From the NCBI RefSeq assembly GCF_000176855.2, contig NC_015138.1, positions 1,674,001 through 1,738,000 on the forward strand: 64,000 bases of DNA. Direction: 5' to 3'. The position numbers and the translations under genes are program-made. The notes under the pieces were generated by a model, which saw only the letters and a list, made by a program, of their open reading frames with translations, ran no database searches and had not been told where the DNA came from. Shown piece after piece: positions 54,960 to 63,912 of this stretch. Position 1 is the first letter of the stretch. Each line of letters opens with the position of its first letter. The stretch is from Paracidovorax avenae ATCC 19860. Lineage in GTDB: Bacteria; Pseudomonadota; Gammaproteobacteria; Burkholderiales; Burkholderiaceae_C.

Positions 54960-56461
54960 ATGCCGCCTCCGAATGGATCACGCGCAGTGTCGCCCGCCTG
55001 CGCACCGAAGCCCCGATCGCCGACCTCGATGCCGCGGGCGCGGCAGGAGGTGGCCGCCCGCCCGCTGCTGCTGCCCCGGCCCCGGCCCCGGCCCCTGCGC
55101 CGGCCAAGGCACCGCCGCCGCGTTCCACGTCCGAGCGCATGGCCGCCACGCTGCGGCGCGCGAACGAGGCCCTGTCCCCGCGCGCTCTGCGCCGGCTGCT
55201 GGCCGACCTGCAGGCGGTCGCGGCGCCGCAGGCCAGCGAGGTGGAGGGCGGCCGGCAGGCCGAGGCCGTGGCCGCCTGGTATGCGGAGGCCAAGCCCGAA
55301 GAGCGCCGCGACATGTGGCTGTTGATGTGCGAGCAGTTCGCGCCCGATGCCACGCGCTTCAAGTCGGCGCAGAAGCGCTACGAGGCTGCAGCCGGCACGG
55401 AAGACGAGGCGCACGCGGAAGTCCATCTGCGCCGCGCCCTGGTCTCGCCGCGCACGCGGCTGCTGCAGCGGTTCGCGGTGTTCCCGCAGGGCATGCGCTT
55501 CCTCGTGGACCTGCGCGCGGAACTGCTGCCGCAGCTCAAGGGCGACAAGCGGCTGCTGCCGCTGGACGCGGAACTGGAGCAGTTGTTCTCCACGTGGTTC
55601 GACGTGGCCTTCCTGGAGCTGCAGCGCCTGTCGTGGGATTCGCCGGCGTCGCTGCTGGAAAAGCTCATCAAGTACGAGGCCGTGCACGACATCCGCAGCT
55701 GGGCGGACCTGAAGAACCGGCTCGACAGCGACCGCCGCTGCTATGGTTTCTTCCACCCGCGGCTGCCGAACGAGCCGCTCATCTTCGTCGAGGTGGCGCT
55801 GGTCAACGAGATTTCGGACAGCATCACGCCGCTGCTGGACGAGGATGGCGCGGCCGTGGACATCGCCCGCGCCAACACGGCGATCTTCTATTCGATCAGC
55901 AACACGCAGACGGGCCTGCGCGGCGTGAGCTTCGGCGATTCGCTCATCAAGCATGTGGTGGAGACGCTGTCGGCCGAGTTCCCGCGGCTGCGGACCTTCG
56001 CCACGCTCTCGCCGATTCCGGGTTTCCGCGCATGGTTCGGCAAGCACTGCGCAGGCATGCTCGAAGCCATGGACGACAAGCGCCGCACCGAACTGGGCCG
56101 TGCCATCGGGGCGGAGGCGCCGCAGGCCGCGCAGGTGATAGCCGCGGCAGAGAAGGCGCTGGAGCTGCCCGTGAAGTCGCCGCTGCGGCAGTGGCTGCTG
56201 CACTGCGCGGCTCGCTACCTGGGGCGCGAACTGCAGGACGGCCGCCCCGTGGATGGGGTGGCGCGCTTCCACCTCGGCAACGGGGCGCGCGTGGAGCGGC
56301 TCAACTGGGCGGGGGACCCGTCGTCCAAGGGGCAGAAGCAGTCGTTCGGCCTCATGGTGAACTACCTCTACGACCTCAAGCGCATCGACAAGCACCGGGC
56401 GCTCCTGGCCCAGGGCCGCGTACCGGTGTCGGGAGACATCGACAGCCTCGCCCGCGGCTGA
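54956..56461 (+). CDS. matA: Malonyl-CoA decarboxylase
   Basis: 501 residues from the ATG at 54956. After an Ala/Pro-rich stretch (about 25-50), the helical N-terminal domain and the GNAT-like catalytic domain follow; HPRLPNEPLIFVEVAL, FYSISNTQTGLRGVSFGDSLIK and FATLSPIPGFRAW are family signatures. It turns malonyl-CoA into acetyl-CoA and CO2. With the malonyl-CoA synthetase at 58543 it completes malonate use: malonate to malonyl-CoA to acetyl-CoA. Confidence 0.95.
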   Translation: MNAASEWITRSVARLRTEAPIADLDAAGAAGGGRPPAAAAPAPAPAPAPAKAPPPRSTSERMAATLRRANEALSPRALRRLLADLQAVAAPQASEVEGGRQAEAVAAWYAEAKPEERRDMWLLMCEQFAPDATRFKSAQKRYEAAAGTEDEAHAEVHLRRALVSPRTRLLQRFAVFPQGMRFLVDLRAELLPQLKGDKRLLPLDAELEQLFSTWFDVAFLELQRLSWDSPASLLEKLIKYEAVHDIRSWADLKNRLDSDRRCYGFFHPRLPNEPLIFVEVALVNEISDSITPLLDEDGAAVDIARANTAIFYSISNTQTGLRGVSFGDSLIKHVVETLSAEFPRLRTFATLSPIPGFRAWFGKHCAGMLEAMDDKRRTELGRAIGAEAPQAAQVIAAAEKALELPVKSPLRQWLLHCAARYLGRELQDGRPVDGVARFHLGNGARVERLNWAGDPSSKGQKQSFGLMVNYLYDLKRIDKHRALLAQGRVPVSGDIDSLARG

Positions 56462-56539
56462 GCCCTGCGGCCGGCCGTGCCGCCCCCTTTCGGATATCGG
56501 ATCGACGAATCACCACAACGACGACAGGAGACAAGACCG

Positions 56540-57553
56540 ATGCCAGTGAATCCTTTCCAGGCGCCCGCTGCGGCGCTGCCCCGGCGCGCCCTGCTGCGCG
56601 GGGCCGCCGCTTCGGGCCTCGCGCTCGCGGCCGGCCGCGCCTTCGCGAACGACCCCTGGCCGGCCAAGCCGGTCACGCTGGTGGTGCCGTTCCCGGCCGG
56701 CGGCGGCACCGACGCGTTCGCGCGGCCGCTGGCGGCGCAGTTTTCCAAGTCCACCGGCAAGACGCTGGTCATCGACAACCGGGGCGGTGCCGGCGGCACG
56801 GTGGGCGCGAGCTATGCGTCCAAGGCCGCGCCGGACGGCTACACGCTGTTCATGGGCGGCACACACCACGTGATCGCGCCGTCGATGTATCCGAAGCTGG
56901 ATTACGACATCGAGCGCGATTTCATTCCGCTGGCGCTGCTGGCCAACGTGCCGCAGGTGCTGGTGGTGAACCCGCGCAACGTGCCGTTCACGGCGTTCCC
57001 GGCCTTCCTGGACCACGTGCGGCGCAATCCGGCCAAGCTCAACTACGCTTCGGCGGGGTCGGGAACCTCCCACCATCTGGCGGGGGAGTTGTTCAAGCTG
57101 CAGTCGAACACGTTCATCACGCACATTCCCTACCGCGGTGCGGGGCCTGCGCTGCAGGACCTGATCGGCGGCAACGTGGACATGATGTTCGACGGACTGG
57201 GTTCTTCCGCGGCGCACATCAAGGGCGGGCGCATCCGTGCGCTGATGGTGTCGGGCAAGCAGCGCAACCCGGCTTTCCCGGACGTTCCGTGCGCGGCCGA
57301 AGTGGGCCTGCCCGACTACACGGTGACCACGTGGTACGGCCTCTGGGCACCGAAAGGCACGCCGACGGACCTGCAGGCGCGCATCGTGGAGGAGGTGCGC
57401 CGCATCGGCGCGGCCGACGAGATCAAGGCCGTGTGGGCGAAGAACGGCGCCGACTACGGCGGGCTCACGCAGGCGCAATTCGGTGCGATGGTCGGGGCGG
57501 AGGTGAAGCGCTGGGCGCAGGTGGTGAAGGCTTCTGGCGCGAAGCTGGAGTGA
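56540..57553 (+). CDS. Bug/TTT-type periplasmic solute receptor
   Basis: 337 residues from the ATG at 56540, with CAGGAG ten bases upstream. The N-terminus RRALLRGAAASGLALAAGRAFA looks like a Sec or Tat signal. The Bug fold is clear: VTLVVPFPAGGGTDAFARPLA, VIDNRGGAGGTVGASYASKAAPDGYTL and FVPVALLANVPQVLVVNP-type region. Such receptors bind carboxylates, and operon context points to malonate. No tctA/tctB transporter genes are adjacent, so the membrane partner must be elsewhere. Confidence 0.9.
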   Translation: MPVNPFQAPAAALPRRALLRGAAASGLALAAGRAFANDPWPAKPVTLVVPFPAGGGTDAFARPLAAQFSKSTGKTLVIDNRGGAGGTVGASYASKAAPDGYTLFMGGTHHVIAPSMYPKLDYDIERDFIPLALLANVPQVLVVNPRNVPFTAFPAFLDHVRRNPAKLNYASAGSGTSHHLAGELFKLQSNTFITHIPYRGAGPALQDLIGGNVDMMFDGLGSSAAHIKGGRIRALMVSGKQRNPAFPDVPCAAEVGLPDYTVTTWYGLWAPKGTPTDLQARIVEEVRRIGAADEIKAVWAKNGADYGGLTQAQFGAMVGAEVKRWAQVVKASGAKLE

Positions 57554-57660
57554 GCCCCCCCTGAGGCGCTGTGCGCCTTCCTCCTTTCTCGCGCTGCGCG
57601 CGGAAGGGGGGCGACGCCGGTGGCCCGGCGGAGCCGGTTCCACGGCAGGGGTTTTCGCAA
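57554..57660. repeat. GC-rich intergenic repeat of Comamonadaceae type
   Basis: The stretch after the Bug gene (CCCCTGAGGCGCTGTGCGCC..., later CTCGCGCTGCGCGCGGAAGGGG) contains two short hairpins and resembles an intergenic repeat that I recall in many copies in Acidovorax and relatives. Only one copy is visible in this window, so its repeat status rests on memory. It might affect mRNA stability between the Bug and crotonase genes. Confidence 0.45.
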
Positions 57661-57675
57661 AACGAGGGGATATGA

Positions 57676-58467
57676 ATGGCGGGTGAGGTCGGGGTGGTGT
57701 GGCCGGAGGCCGCGGCGCAGGATGGGCGCGGCATCGTGCGTGTCACGTTGCGGCATCCGGGGCGGCTCAATGCCATGTCGCGGGCCATGTGGCGGCAGTT
57801 GCGGGAGGTGTTCGAGGGCATCCAGGCCCGCGAGGATGCGCGCTGCGTGCTGATCGAGGGGGAGGGCGATGCCTTCTGCGCGGGGGGCGACATTTCCGAA
57901 TACCCGGCGTTCCGGTTCGATCCCGGGAGCCTGCGCGACTTCCACGAGCACGATGTGTGGGGCGGGCTGTCGGCGATGCTGGCGTGCGATGTGCCGATCG
58001 TGGCTGCGATCCGCGGAGCTTGCATGGGCGCGGGGGTGGAGATCGCGGCCTGCTGCGACGTGCGGTTCGCGGCGGAATCCGCGCGCTTCGGCGCGCCGAT
58101 CGCGCGGCTGGGTTTTCCGATGGCGCCGCGCGAGGCCGCGCTGGTGGCGCAGGCCGTGGGCGATGCACTGGCCCGCCGCATGCTCCTGGAGGCCGCCACG
58201 TTCGATGCCGGGCCGCTGGCCGCGCAGGGTTTCCTGGCGGCCGTGGTGGCGGACGACGGACTGGCCGCGCAGGCGTGGGCCAGCGCAGGGCGCATCGCGG
58301 CGCTCGCGCCCCGGGCGGCGCGGCTCAACAAGCAGACGCTGCGTGCGTGCCGGCAGGGCGGCGGCAGTGTGCTGCAGGCCGGGGCCGATCCGTATGCCTA
58401 CGCTGCCGGCGCGGAGCACCGCGAAGGCATCGCGGCGTTCCTGGAGAAGCGGCCTGCGCAGTTCTGA
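57676..58467 (+). CDS. Crotonase-family protein (enoyl-CoA hydratase/isomerase-like)
   Basis: 263 residues. The CoA and oxyanion-hole segments are present (AFCAGGDISEY; RGACMGAGVEIAACCDVRF, which keeps the first Glu). Where true hydratases have the second catalytic Glu (GQPEILLG), this protein has GAPIARLGFPM, so ordinary hydration is doubtful. It lies between the receptor and synthetase genes of the malonate operon and may act on malonyl-CoA or a derivative. Exact reaction unknown. Confidence 0.85.
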   Translation: MAGEVGVVWPEAAAQDGRGIVRVTLRHPGRLNAMSRAMWRQLREVFEGIQAREDARCVLIEGEGDAFCAGGDISEYPAFRFDPGSLRDFHEHDVWGGLSAMLACDVPIVAAIRGACMGAGVEIAACCDVRFAAESARFGAPIARLGFPMAPREAALVAQAVGDALARRMLLEAATFDAGPLAAQGFLAAVVADDGLAAQAWASAGRIAALAPRAARLNKQTLRACRQGGGSVLQAGADPYAYAAGAEHREGIAAFLEKRPAQF

Positions 58468-58542
58468 GAGGGACACCGGCAACGCATACGCAACCTGTTT
58501 TTCTTCATCTTCCTTTTGCTTTCGCCCAACCATCCATCCACC

Positions 58543-60162
58543 ATGTCTTCCCAACTGCTTGCATCGCCTTCCCGCACGCCGGCCTCCGCATCGGCCGCCG
58601 GCCACCAGAACCTCTACAGCGCCCTGCGCGCCGCATTCCCGGCGGACCTGGGCGGCATCGCCGTCGAGGCCACGTCGCCCGAGGGGCTGCCCCTGCACTA
58701 CAGCTGGGCGGACCTGGAGCAGGCCAGCGCGCGCATCGCCAACCTGCTCGCGTCGCTGAATCTGCCCGAGGGCAGCCGCATCGCGGTGCAGGTGGAGAAG
58801 TCGGTCGAGGCCATGCTGCTGTACCTCGCGACGCTGCGCGCGGGTTTCGTGTTCCTGCCCCTGAACACCGCCTACCAGAGCGCGGAGATCGAATACTTCA
58901 TCGGCAACGCCGAGCCCGCGGTGGTAGTCTGCACGCCGGCGAATTTCGGCTGGGTCTCCAAGCTGGCGTTCACGGCCGGCACGGCGCACGTGTTCACGCT
59001 CGGCGACGACCGCACGGGCACGCTGCTGGAGCGCGCGACGCACCACTCCAGCGTGCACGAGCCGGTGGCACGGTCAGCGGACGACCTGGCCGCCATCCTC
59101 TACACCAGCGGCACCACGGGCCGCAGCAAGGGCGCGATGCTCACGCACGGCAATTTGCTGTCGAACGCGCTGGTGCTCAAGGACTACTGGGGCTGGAAGC
59201 CTGGCGACGTACTCATCCACGCGCTGCCGATCTTCCACGTGCACGGCCTGTTCGTTGCGATCCACGGGGCGCTCATCAACGGCAGCCCGATGGTCTGGTT
59301 CGCGAAGTTCGAACCGAAGGCCGTGATCGCCGCGATGCCGCGAGCCACGGTGTTCATGGGCGTGCCCACGCTCTATGTGCGGCTGCTGGCCGAGCCTGCG
59401 CTCAATCGCGAGAGCACTGCCCGCATGCGGCTGTTCGTGGCCGGCTCCGCCCCCCTGCTGATCGAGACGTTCAAGGAATGGCAGGACCGCACGGGCCACA
59501 CCATCCTGGAGCGCTACGGCATGAGCGAGACCATCATGCTCACCAGCAACCCGTACGCTGCCGACCCGCGCCATGGCGGGCAGGAGGAGCGCCGCGGCGG
59601 CACGGTGGGCTTCCCGCTGCCGGGCGTGGGCCTGCGCGTGGTGGACGACGCGGGGCAGCCGGTGGCCACCGACGGGATCGGCCACATCCAGGTGCAGGGG
59701 CCGAACGTGTTCCAGGGCTACTGGCGCATGCCGGAGAAGACGAAGGAGGAGTTCGCCGTGGACGGGCAGGGCGGCCGCTGGTTCAGGACGGGCGACGTGG
59801 GCAAGGTCGATGCGCGGGGCTATGTCCACATCGTGGGGCGCAGCAAGGACCTCATCATCTCCGGCGGCTACAACGTCTATCCGGCCGAGATCGAGGGCTT
59901 CATCAACGAGATGCCCGGCGTGGCCGAGAGCGCGCTGGTGGGCGTGCCGCACCCGGACTTCGGGGAAGTGGGCGTGGCGGTGGTGATCCCCAAGGCCGGT
60001 GCGCAAATCGATGGCGAGGCGATCATCGCGGCGCTCAAGGCGCGCCTGGCGAACTTCAAGATTCCCAAACGCTGCTTCGTCACCGAAGAGCTGCCACGCA
60101 ACACGATGGGCAAGGTGCAGAAGAATTTGCTGCGCGAGCAGTACAAGGGGCTGTTCGGCTGA
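58543..60162 (+). CDS. matB: Malonyl-CoA synthetase (MatB-like AMP-forming ligase)
   Basis: 539 residues from the ATG at 58543. The adenylate motif ILYTSGTTGRSKGAMLTHGNL lies near 190-210, ERYGMSETIMLTSNPY is typical of MatB, and the C-terminal catalytic Lys is in PRNTMGKVQKNLL. The first about 25 residues (SSQLLASPSRTPASASAAG) are extra. It activates malonate to malonyl-CoA for the decarboxylase at 54956-56461. Last gene of the malonate operon; it faces the LysR gene tail to tail. Confidence 0.9.
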   Translation: MSSQLLASPSRTPASASAAGHQNLYSALRAAFPADLGGIAVEATSPEGLPLHYSWADLEQASARIANLLASLNLPEGSRIAVQVEKSVEAMLLYLATLRAGFVFLPLNTAYQSAEIEYFIGNAEPAVVVCTPANFGWVSKLAFTAGTAHVFTLGDDRTGTLLERATHHSSVHEPVARSADDLAAILYTSGTTGRSKGAMLTHGNLLSNALVLKDYWGWKPGDVLIHALPIFHVHGLFVAIHGALINGSPMVWFAKFEPKAVIAAMPRATVFMGVPTLYVRLLAEPALNRESTARMRLFVAGSAPLLIETFKEWQDRTGHTILERYGMSETIMLTSNPYAADPRHGGQEERRGGTVGFPLPGVGLRVVDDAGQPVATDGIGHIQVQGPNVFQGYWRMPEKTKEEFAVDGQGGRWFRTGDVGKVDARGYVHIVGRSKDLIISGGYNVYPAEIEGFINEMPGVAESALVGVPHPDFGEVGVAVVIPKAGAQIDGEAIIAALKARLANFKIPKRCFVTEELPRNTMGKVQKNLLREQYKGLFG

Positions 60163-60220
60163 GTGCCGCACTGCCCGGGACCGCTCTTGTGTTCCTGGCA
60201 GGCTGCGGGCCTGCCGCGAT

Positions 60221-61177
60221 TCAGGGCGTGTCCGCAGCGCAGAAGATGCATCCGTCCGCAGGCGATGCAGTGCCATGCGCCGCGGGCGCGTGGCTGCAGC
60301 AGTGTTCCAGCCACGCGGCCACCAGCTTGTAGACCGACAGGTTGGTGCGGGCCGTGGGCGCACACAGGTAGTAGCCCAGGGGGCTTTCGAACCGCCGGCC
60401 GAGCGGCTCGACCAGCGATCCGGCCTGCAGTTCGTCCTCCACCAGGCAGGTGGGCACGATGCCCACGCCGAAGCCGGACACCGCGGCGCGGATGATGAGC
60501 GAGTAGAGATTGAAGCCCGGCCCGAAGCGGCTGCCGGCCGTGTCGCACTGGTGCGCCTCCATCCAGTCGTGCCAGGCGAGCGGCACCTCGATGTGCTGCA
60601 GCAGCGTGGCATGCTGCAGGTCCTGCGGCGTGCGCAGCCGCAGCGTGTCGCGCAGTTGGGGGCTGCAGACGATGCTGGTCTCCTTGCCGATCAGGTAGCG
60701 GGCATTGGCACTGGGCCAGTTGCCGTAGCCGTACTGGATGGCGGCGTCGAATTCATGCGGCACCGCGAAATCGTGCGCATGCTGGTAGCGCACGAAGTTG
60801 AGCGCCACCTGGGGCAGGGTGCGCTTGAAGTGGCCCAGCCGCGGGAACAGCCACTGTGCCGCGAAGGTCGGAGGCACCGAGAAATTGAGCGCGCCGCCGC
60901 TGCCGCCGTACGACATGAGCTGCGCCGTCGCCGACTCCAGCGCCGCCATCGCGGGGCGGGTGGCGTTGAGGTAGGTGGCGCCGGCGTCCGTCAACTCCAG
61001 CCCGCCCGCCTTGCGGATGAAGAGCCTCTGTCCCAGGTATTCCTCCAGCGACGCGATGTGGCGGCTGATGGCGCTCTGGGTCACGCACAGTTCGCGCGCC
61101 GCCATGGTGAAGGCATGGTGCTTTGCCGCGGAGTGGAAAGCGTTCAGTTCGGAAATGGTCGGGCAGAGGCGGCGCAT
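60221..61177 (-). CDS. LysR-family transcriptional regulator (GcvA-like)
   Basis: 318 residues from the ATG at 61177; a GTG at 61195 is an alternative in frame. The DNA-binding domain (about 5-65) includes LNAFHSAAKHHAFTMAARELCVTQSAISRHIASLEEYLG, the normal pattern. The effector domain (about 90-300) is of the GcvA group (FAAQWLFPRLGHF, FDAAIQYGYGNWP). It is divergent from the amidohydrolase and ABC genes and probably controls them. Nested palindromes lie just before the start. Confidence 0.9.
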   Translation of the reverse strand: MRRLCPTISELNAFHSAAKHHAFTMAARELCVTQSAISRHIASLEEYLGQRLFIRKAGGLELTDAGATYLNATRPAMAALESATAQLMSYGGSGGALNFSVPPTFAAQWLFPRLGHFKRTLPQVALNFVRYQHAHDFAVPHEFDAAIQYGYGNWPSANARYLIGKETSIVCSPQLRDTLRLRTPQDLQHATLLQHIEVPLAWHDWMEAHQCDTAGSRFGPGFNLYSLIIRAAVSGFGVGIVPTCLVEDELQAGSLVEPLGRRFESPLGYYLCAPTARTNLSVYKLVAAWLEHCCSHAPAAHGTASPADGCIFCAADTP

Positions 61178-61184
61178 AGGGCGT

Positions 61185-61207
61185 ATGAGTACCACTCATG
61201 GAGTGGT
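61185..61207. promoter_or_regulatory. Nested palindromes upstream of the LysR gene
   Basis: Two perfect inverted repeats overlap: ATGAGT-acc-ACTCAT (61185-61199) and ACCACTC-atg-GAGTGGT (61191-61207). They begin eight bases before the LysR start codon. This could be the operator for auto-control of the regulator, or a hairpin in its mRNA that hides the start. By-eye observation. Confidence 0.5.
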
Positions 61208-61396
61208 GAGATTTTAGGCGTTGCGGCCGGGGTGGCTCTGGCCCGATAAATGCGTCCGTGACTGCCGTGTGACTCCCGCTTTCCCGTCGCAGCCGCCTTC
61301 GCACCAGCTGGGTGCAGTGCCGGCAGCGGCATGGGCCACCGTCCACGGTGCCATGAGTAATTGCGAAGCCGACCCTTTTCCCCAACGAAACCCTTC

Positions 61397-62629
61397 ATGA
61401 CTTCCCTCCTGATCGAAAACAGCCGCGTCCTGGACGTGCATGCGCTCACGCTGCGCTCCGGCGTCTCGGTCCTGGTGACGGACGGCCGCATCGCCGCAGT
61501 GGGCGAGCAACTGCAGGCGCCGGAGGGCGCGCAGAGGATCGACGCCCGCGGCATGACGCTCATGCCGGGCCTGATCGACTGCCACGTACACGTGGTGGCG
61601 TCCTCGTTCAACCTCGGCACGGTGGCGAAGATGCCGAACGTGTTCACCATGCTGCGTTCGCTGCCGATCATGCGCGGCATGCTCGATCGCGGCTTCACCT
61701 CGGTGCGCGATGCGGGCGGGGCGGACTGGTCGCTCGCCGAAGCGGTGCGCACGGGCCTGGTGCAGGGCCCGCGCATCTTCCCCTCGGGCAAGGCGCTGTC
61801 GCAGACGGGCGGGCATGCGGACTTCCGCCAGCGCAGCGACGACCTGGACGTGTGCTCGTGCGCGTACAAGCTGGGCAATATCGGCCGCGTGGTCGACGGC
61901 GTCGATGCCTGCCGGCTCGCGGTGCGCGAGGAGATCCTGAAGGGCGCCACGCAGATCAAGGTCATGGCCTCGGGCGGCGTGGCCTCGCCCAACGATCCGA
62001 TCGGCAACCTGGGCTACTCGGAGGCCGAGCTGCGCGCCATCGTCGAGGAGGCCGACAACGCCAGCACCTACGTGATGGCCCACGCCTACACGCCGCGCGC
62101 CATCGCCCGCGCCGTGCGCTGCGGCGTGCGCACCATCGAGCATGGCAACCTGGTCGATGCGGCCACGGCCGACCTGATGGCCGAGGCGGGCGCGTTCATG
62201 GTGCCCACGCTCGTCACCTATGAAGGCCTCGCGAACGAGGGCGAGCGCTACGGCCTGCCGGCCGTCTCCATCGCCAAGATCGACGCAGTGCGCGGACAGG
62301 GCAGGCAGGCGATCGAGATCCTGGCGAAGGCCGGCGTGAAGATGGGCCTGGGCAGCGACCTGCTCGCCGAGACGCACTACCTGCAGTCCGACGAACTGCG
62401 CCTGCGCGCCGAAATCCTGGGCAACGGCCCGGTGCTGCAGCAGGCCACGCTGGTGGGCGCCGAGATCTTGGGCCAGCAGGGCCAGCTCGGAGAAATCACC
62501 CCGGGCGCCATCGCCGACCTGCTGCTGGTGGATGGTGACCCGCTGGCCGACATCGCCTGCCTGCTGGGCCAGGGCGAGCGCATCCGCGCGATCGTCAAGG
62601 ACGGCGCCTTCGTCAAGAACACCCTCTGA
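61397..62629 (+). CDS. Metal-dependent amidohydrolase (imidazolonepropionase/dipeptidase-like)
   Basis: 410 residues from the ATG at 61397. Metal ligands of the amidohydrolase fold are visible: DCHVHVV near 61-67, a probable carboxylated Lys in QIKVMASGG, His in MAHAYTP and IEHGNL, and the Asp in GLGSDLLAE. The early segment MLDRGFTSVRDAGGAD and FRQRSDDLDVCSC are typical of the group that cleaves N-acyl or X-Pro/X-Arg dipeptides. The substrate is open. It is probably cotranscribed with the ABC transporter that follows. Confidence 0.88.
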   Translation: MTSLLIENSRVLDVHALTLRSGVSVLVTDGRIAAVGEQLQAPEGAQRIDARGMTLMPGLIDCHVHVVASSFNLGTVAKMPNVFTMLRSLPIMRGMLDRGFTSVRDAGGADWSLAEAVRTGLVQGPRIFPSGKALSQTGGHADFRQRSDDLDVCSCAYKLGNIGRVVDGVDACRLAVREEILKGATQIKVMASGGVASPNDPIGNLGYSEAELRAIVEEADNASTYVMAHAYTPRAIARAVRCGVRTIEHGNLVDAATADLMAEAGAFMVPTLVTYEGLANEGERYGLPAVSIAKIDAVRGQGRQAIEILAKAGVKMGLGSDLLAETHYLQSDELRLRAEILGNGPVLQQATLVGAEILGQQGQLGEITPGAIADLLLVDGDPLADIACLLGQGERIRAIVKDGAFVKNTL

Positions 62630-62635
62630 ATTCCA

Positions 62636-62647
62636 CCCCCCCCCCCC
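62636..62647 (+). repeat. Run of 12 C between amidohydrolase and ABC genes
   Basis: A homopolymer of twelve C lies six bases after the amidohydrolase stop and 22 bases before the next start codon. Such tracts change length easily. It lies outside coding sequence and upstream of the ribosome site (CGGAGA, 62658-62663), so any effect would be on spacing or RNA structure. It may also be a sequencing weak spot. Confidence 0.8.
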
Positions 62648-62669
62648 GCATCCAGACCGGAGACACACC

Positions 62670-63890
62670 ATGCAACGTAGAAACCTCATGAAGCTCGGCG
62701 GCGCCGCGGCCGTCCTGCAGTGCCTTCCCTCTCTCGGCTTCAGCCAGCAGGGCGAGGTGTTCCGCATCGGCTCGCTCACGCCGATCACGGGCGCGGGCAG
62801 CCCCTACGGCCCGGGCATGCAGCAGGCCATCCGCCTGGCCGTGGATGAAGTGAATGCCGCCGGGGGCGCGGGCGGCCGCAAGCTGGAACTCTTCACCGAG
62901 GACTCGCAGACCAAGCCCGACGCCGCGGTGCTCGCGGCCAAGAAGCTCATCGAGGTGAACAAGGTGCAGGCCGTGCTGGGCACGTGGGCCTCGGGCGTGT
63001 CGCTGGCCGTGCTGCCGCTCACCGAAGCGGCCGGCATCATCGAGATGAACGTCTCCGGGGCTCCGGCCATCTCCACGCTCGACACCAAGGACCTGGTCTG
63101 GCGCTTCCAGGCGACCAACGACCGCTTCGGCGCGGCCTTCGCCGAGATCTGCGCCAAGCGCGGCTTCAAGCGGCCGGCCACGATGGCGTTCAACAACGCC
63201 TCGGGCCTGGGCAACGTGGAAGGCTTCACCCGCGTGTGGGAAAAGCGCGGCGGCAAGGTGGTGGCGAACGTCACCTACGAACCCAGCCGGCCCAGCTACC
63301 GCAGCGAGCTGCAGAAGATCCTGGCGGCCAAGCCCGACGTGATCGTGATGGGCTCCTACCTGCCCGACACCACCATCATCCTGCGCGAGTGGTTCCAGTC
63401 CGGCGCCGAGAACAAATGGGTCATCCCGGGCTGGGCGGCCAACCCCGACCTGGTGAAGGCCCTGGGCGCCGAGGTGTGCGAGGGCATCATCTCGGTGGAC
63501 ACGGTCTCCAACGAGAAGAGCACCGCGTTCGCGCACTTCGATGCGGCGTACGCCAAGGCCACGGGCAAATCCGCGGCCACCAACATCTATGCCGCCATGG
63601 CCTACGACATGGTGATCTCGCTGGCACTGGCGATGGAGGCCGCAGGCGCCAAGGCCACGGTGGAGCAGGTCAACGCGAAGATCCGCGATATCTCCAACGC
63701 ACCGGGCACGGCCGTCTATACCTTCGCCGAAGGCAAGGCGCAGCTCGCAAAGAAGGCCAAGGTGAACTACGAAGGCGCCTCCAGCAAGCTGGACTTTGAC
63801 AAGTACGGCGACGCGACGCCGGACTTCGGTGTGTACGTGATCGAGAAGGGCCAGCTGGTGCGGCGCGACGTGGTGTCCATCGCGATGTGA
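62670..63890 (+). CDS. ABC transporter substrate-binding protein, branched-chain amino acid (LivK) type
   Basis: 406 residues from the ATG at 62670, with a CGGAGA site upstream. N-terminal signal (about 1-29, RRNLMKLGGAAAVLQCLPSLGFS) has an Arg pair and could be Tat or Sec. The periplasmic-binding fold type I follows: FRIGSLTPITGAGSPYGPGMQQAIRLA, AVLGTWASGVSLAVLPLTE and the later VIVMGSYLPDTTIIL. It belongs with the permease starting at 63913. The neighbouring amidohydrolase suggests an amide or peptide substrate, but this is inference. Confidence 0.9.
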   Translation: MQRRNLMKLGGAAAVLQCLPSLGFSQQGEVFRIGSLTPITGAGSPYGPGMQQAIRLAVDEVNAAGGAGGRKLELFTEDSQTKPDAAVLAAKKLIEVNKVQAVLGTWASGVSLAVLPLTEAAGIIEMNVSGAPAISTLDTKDLVWRFQATNDRFGAAFAEICAKRGFKRPATMAFNNASGLGNVEGFTRVWEKRGGKVVANVTYEPSRPSYRSELQKILAAKPDVIVMGSYLPDTTIILREWFQSGAENKWVIPGWAANPDLVKALGAEVCEGIISVDTVSNEKSTAFAHFDAAYAKATGKSAATNIYAAMAYDMVISLALAMEAAGAKATVEQVNAKIRDISNAPGTAVYTFAEGKAQLAKKAKVNYEGASSKLDFDKYGDATPDFGVYVIEKGQLVRRDVVSIAM

Positions 63891-63912
63891 CGGCGATGCA
63901 CGAGATGACGCA

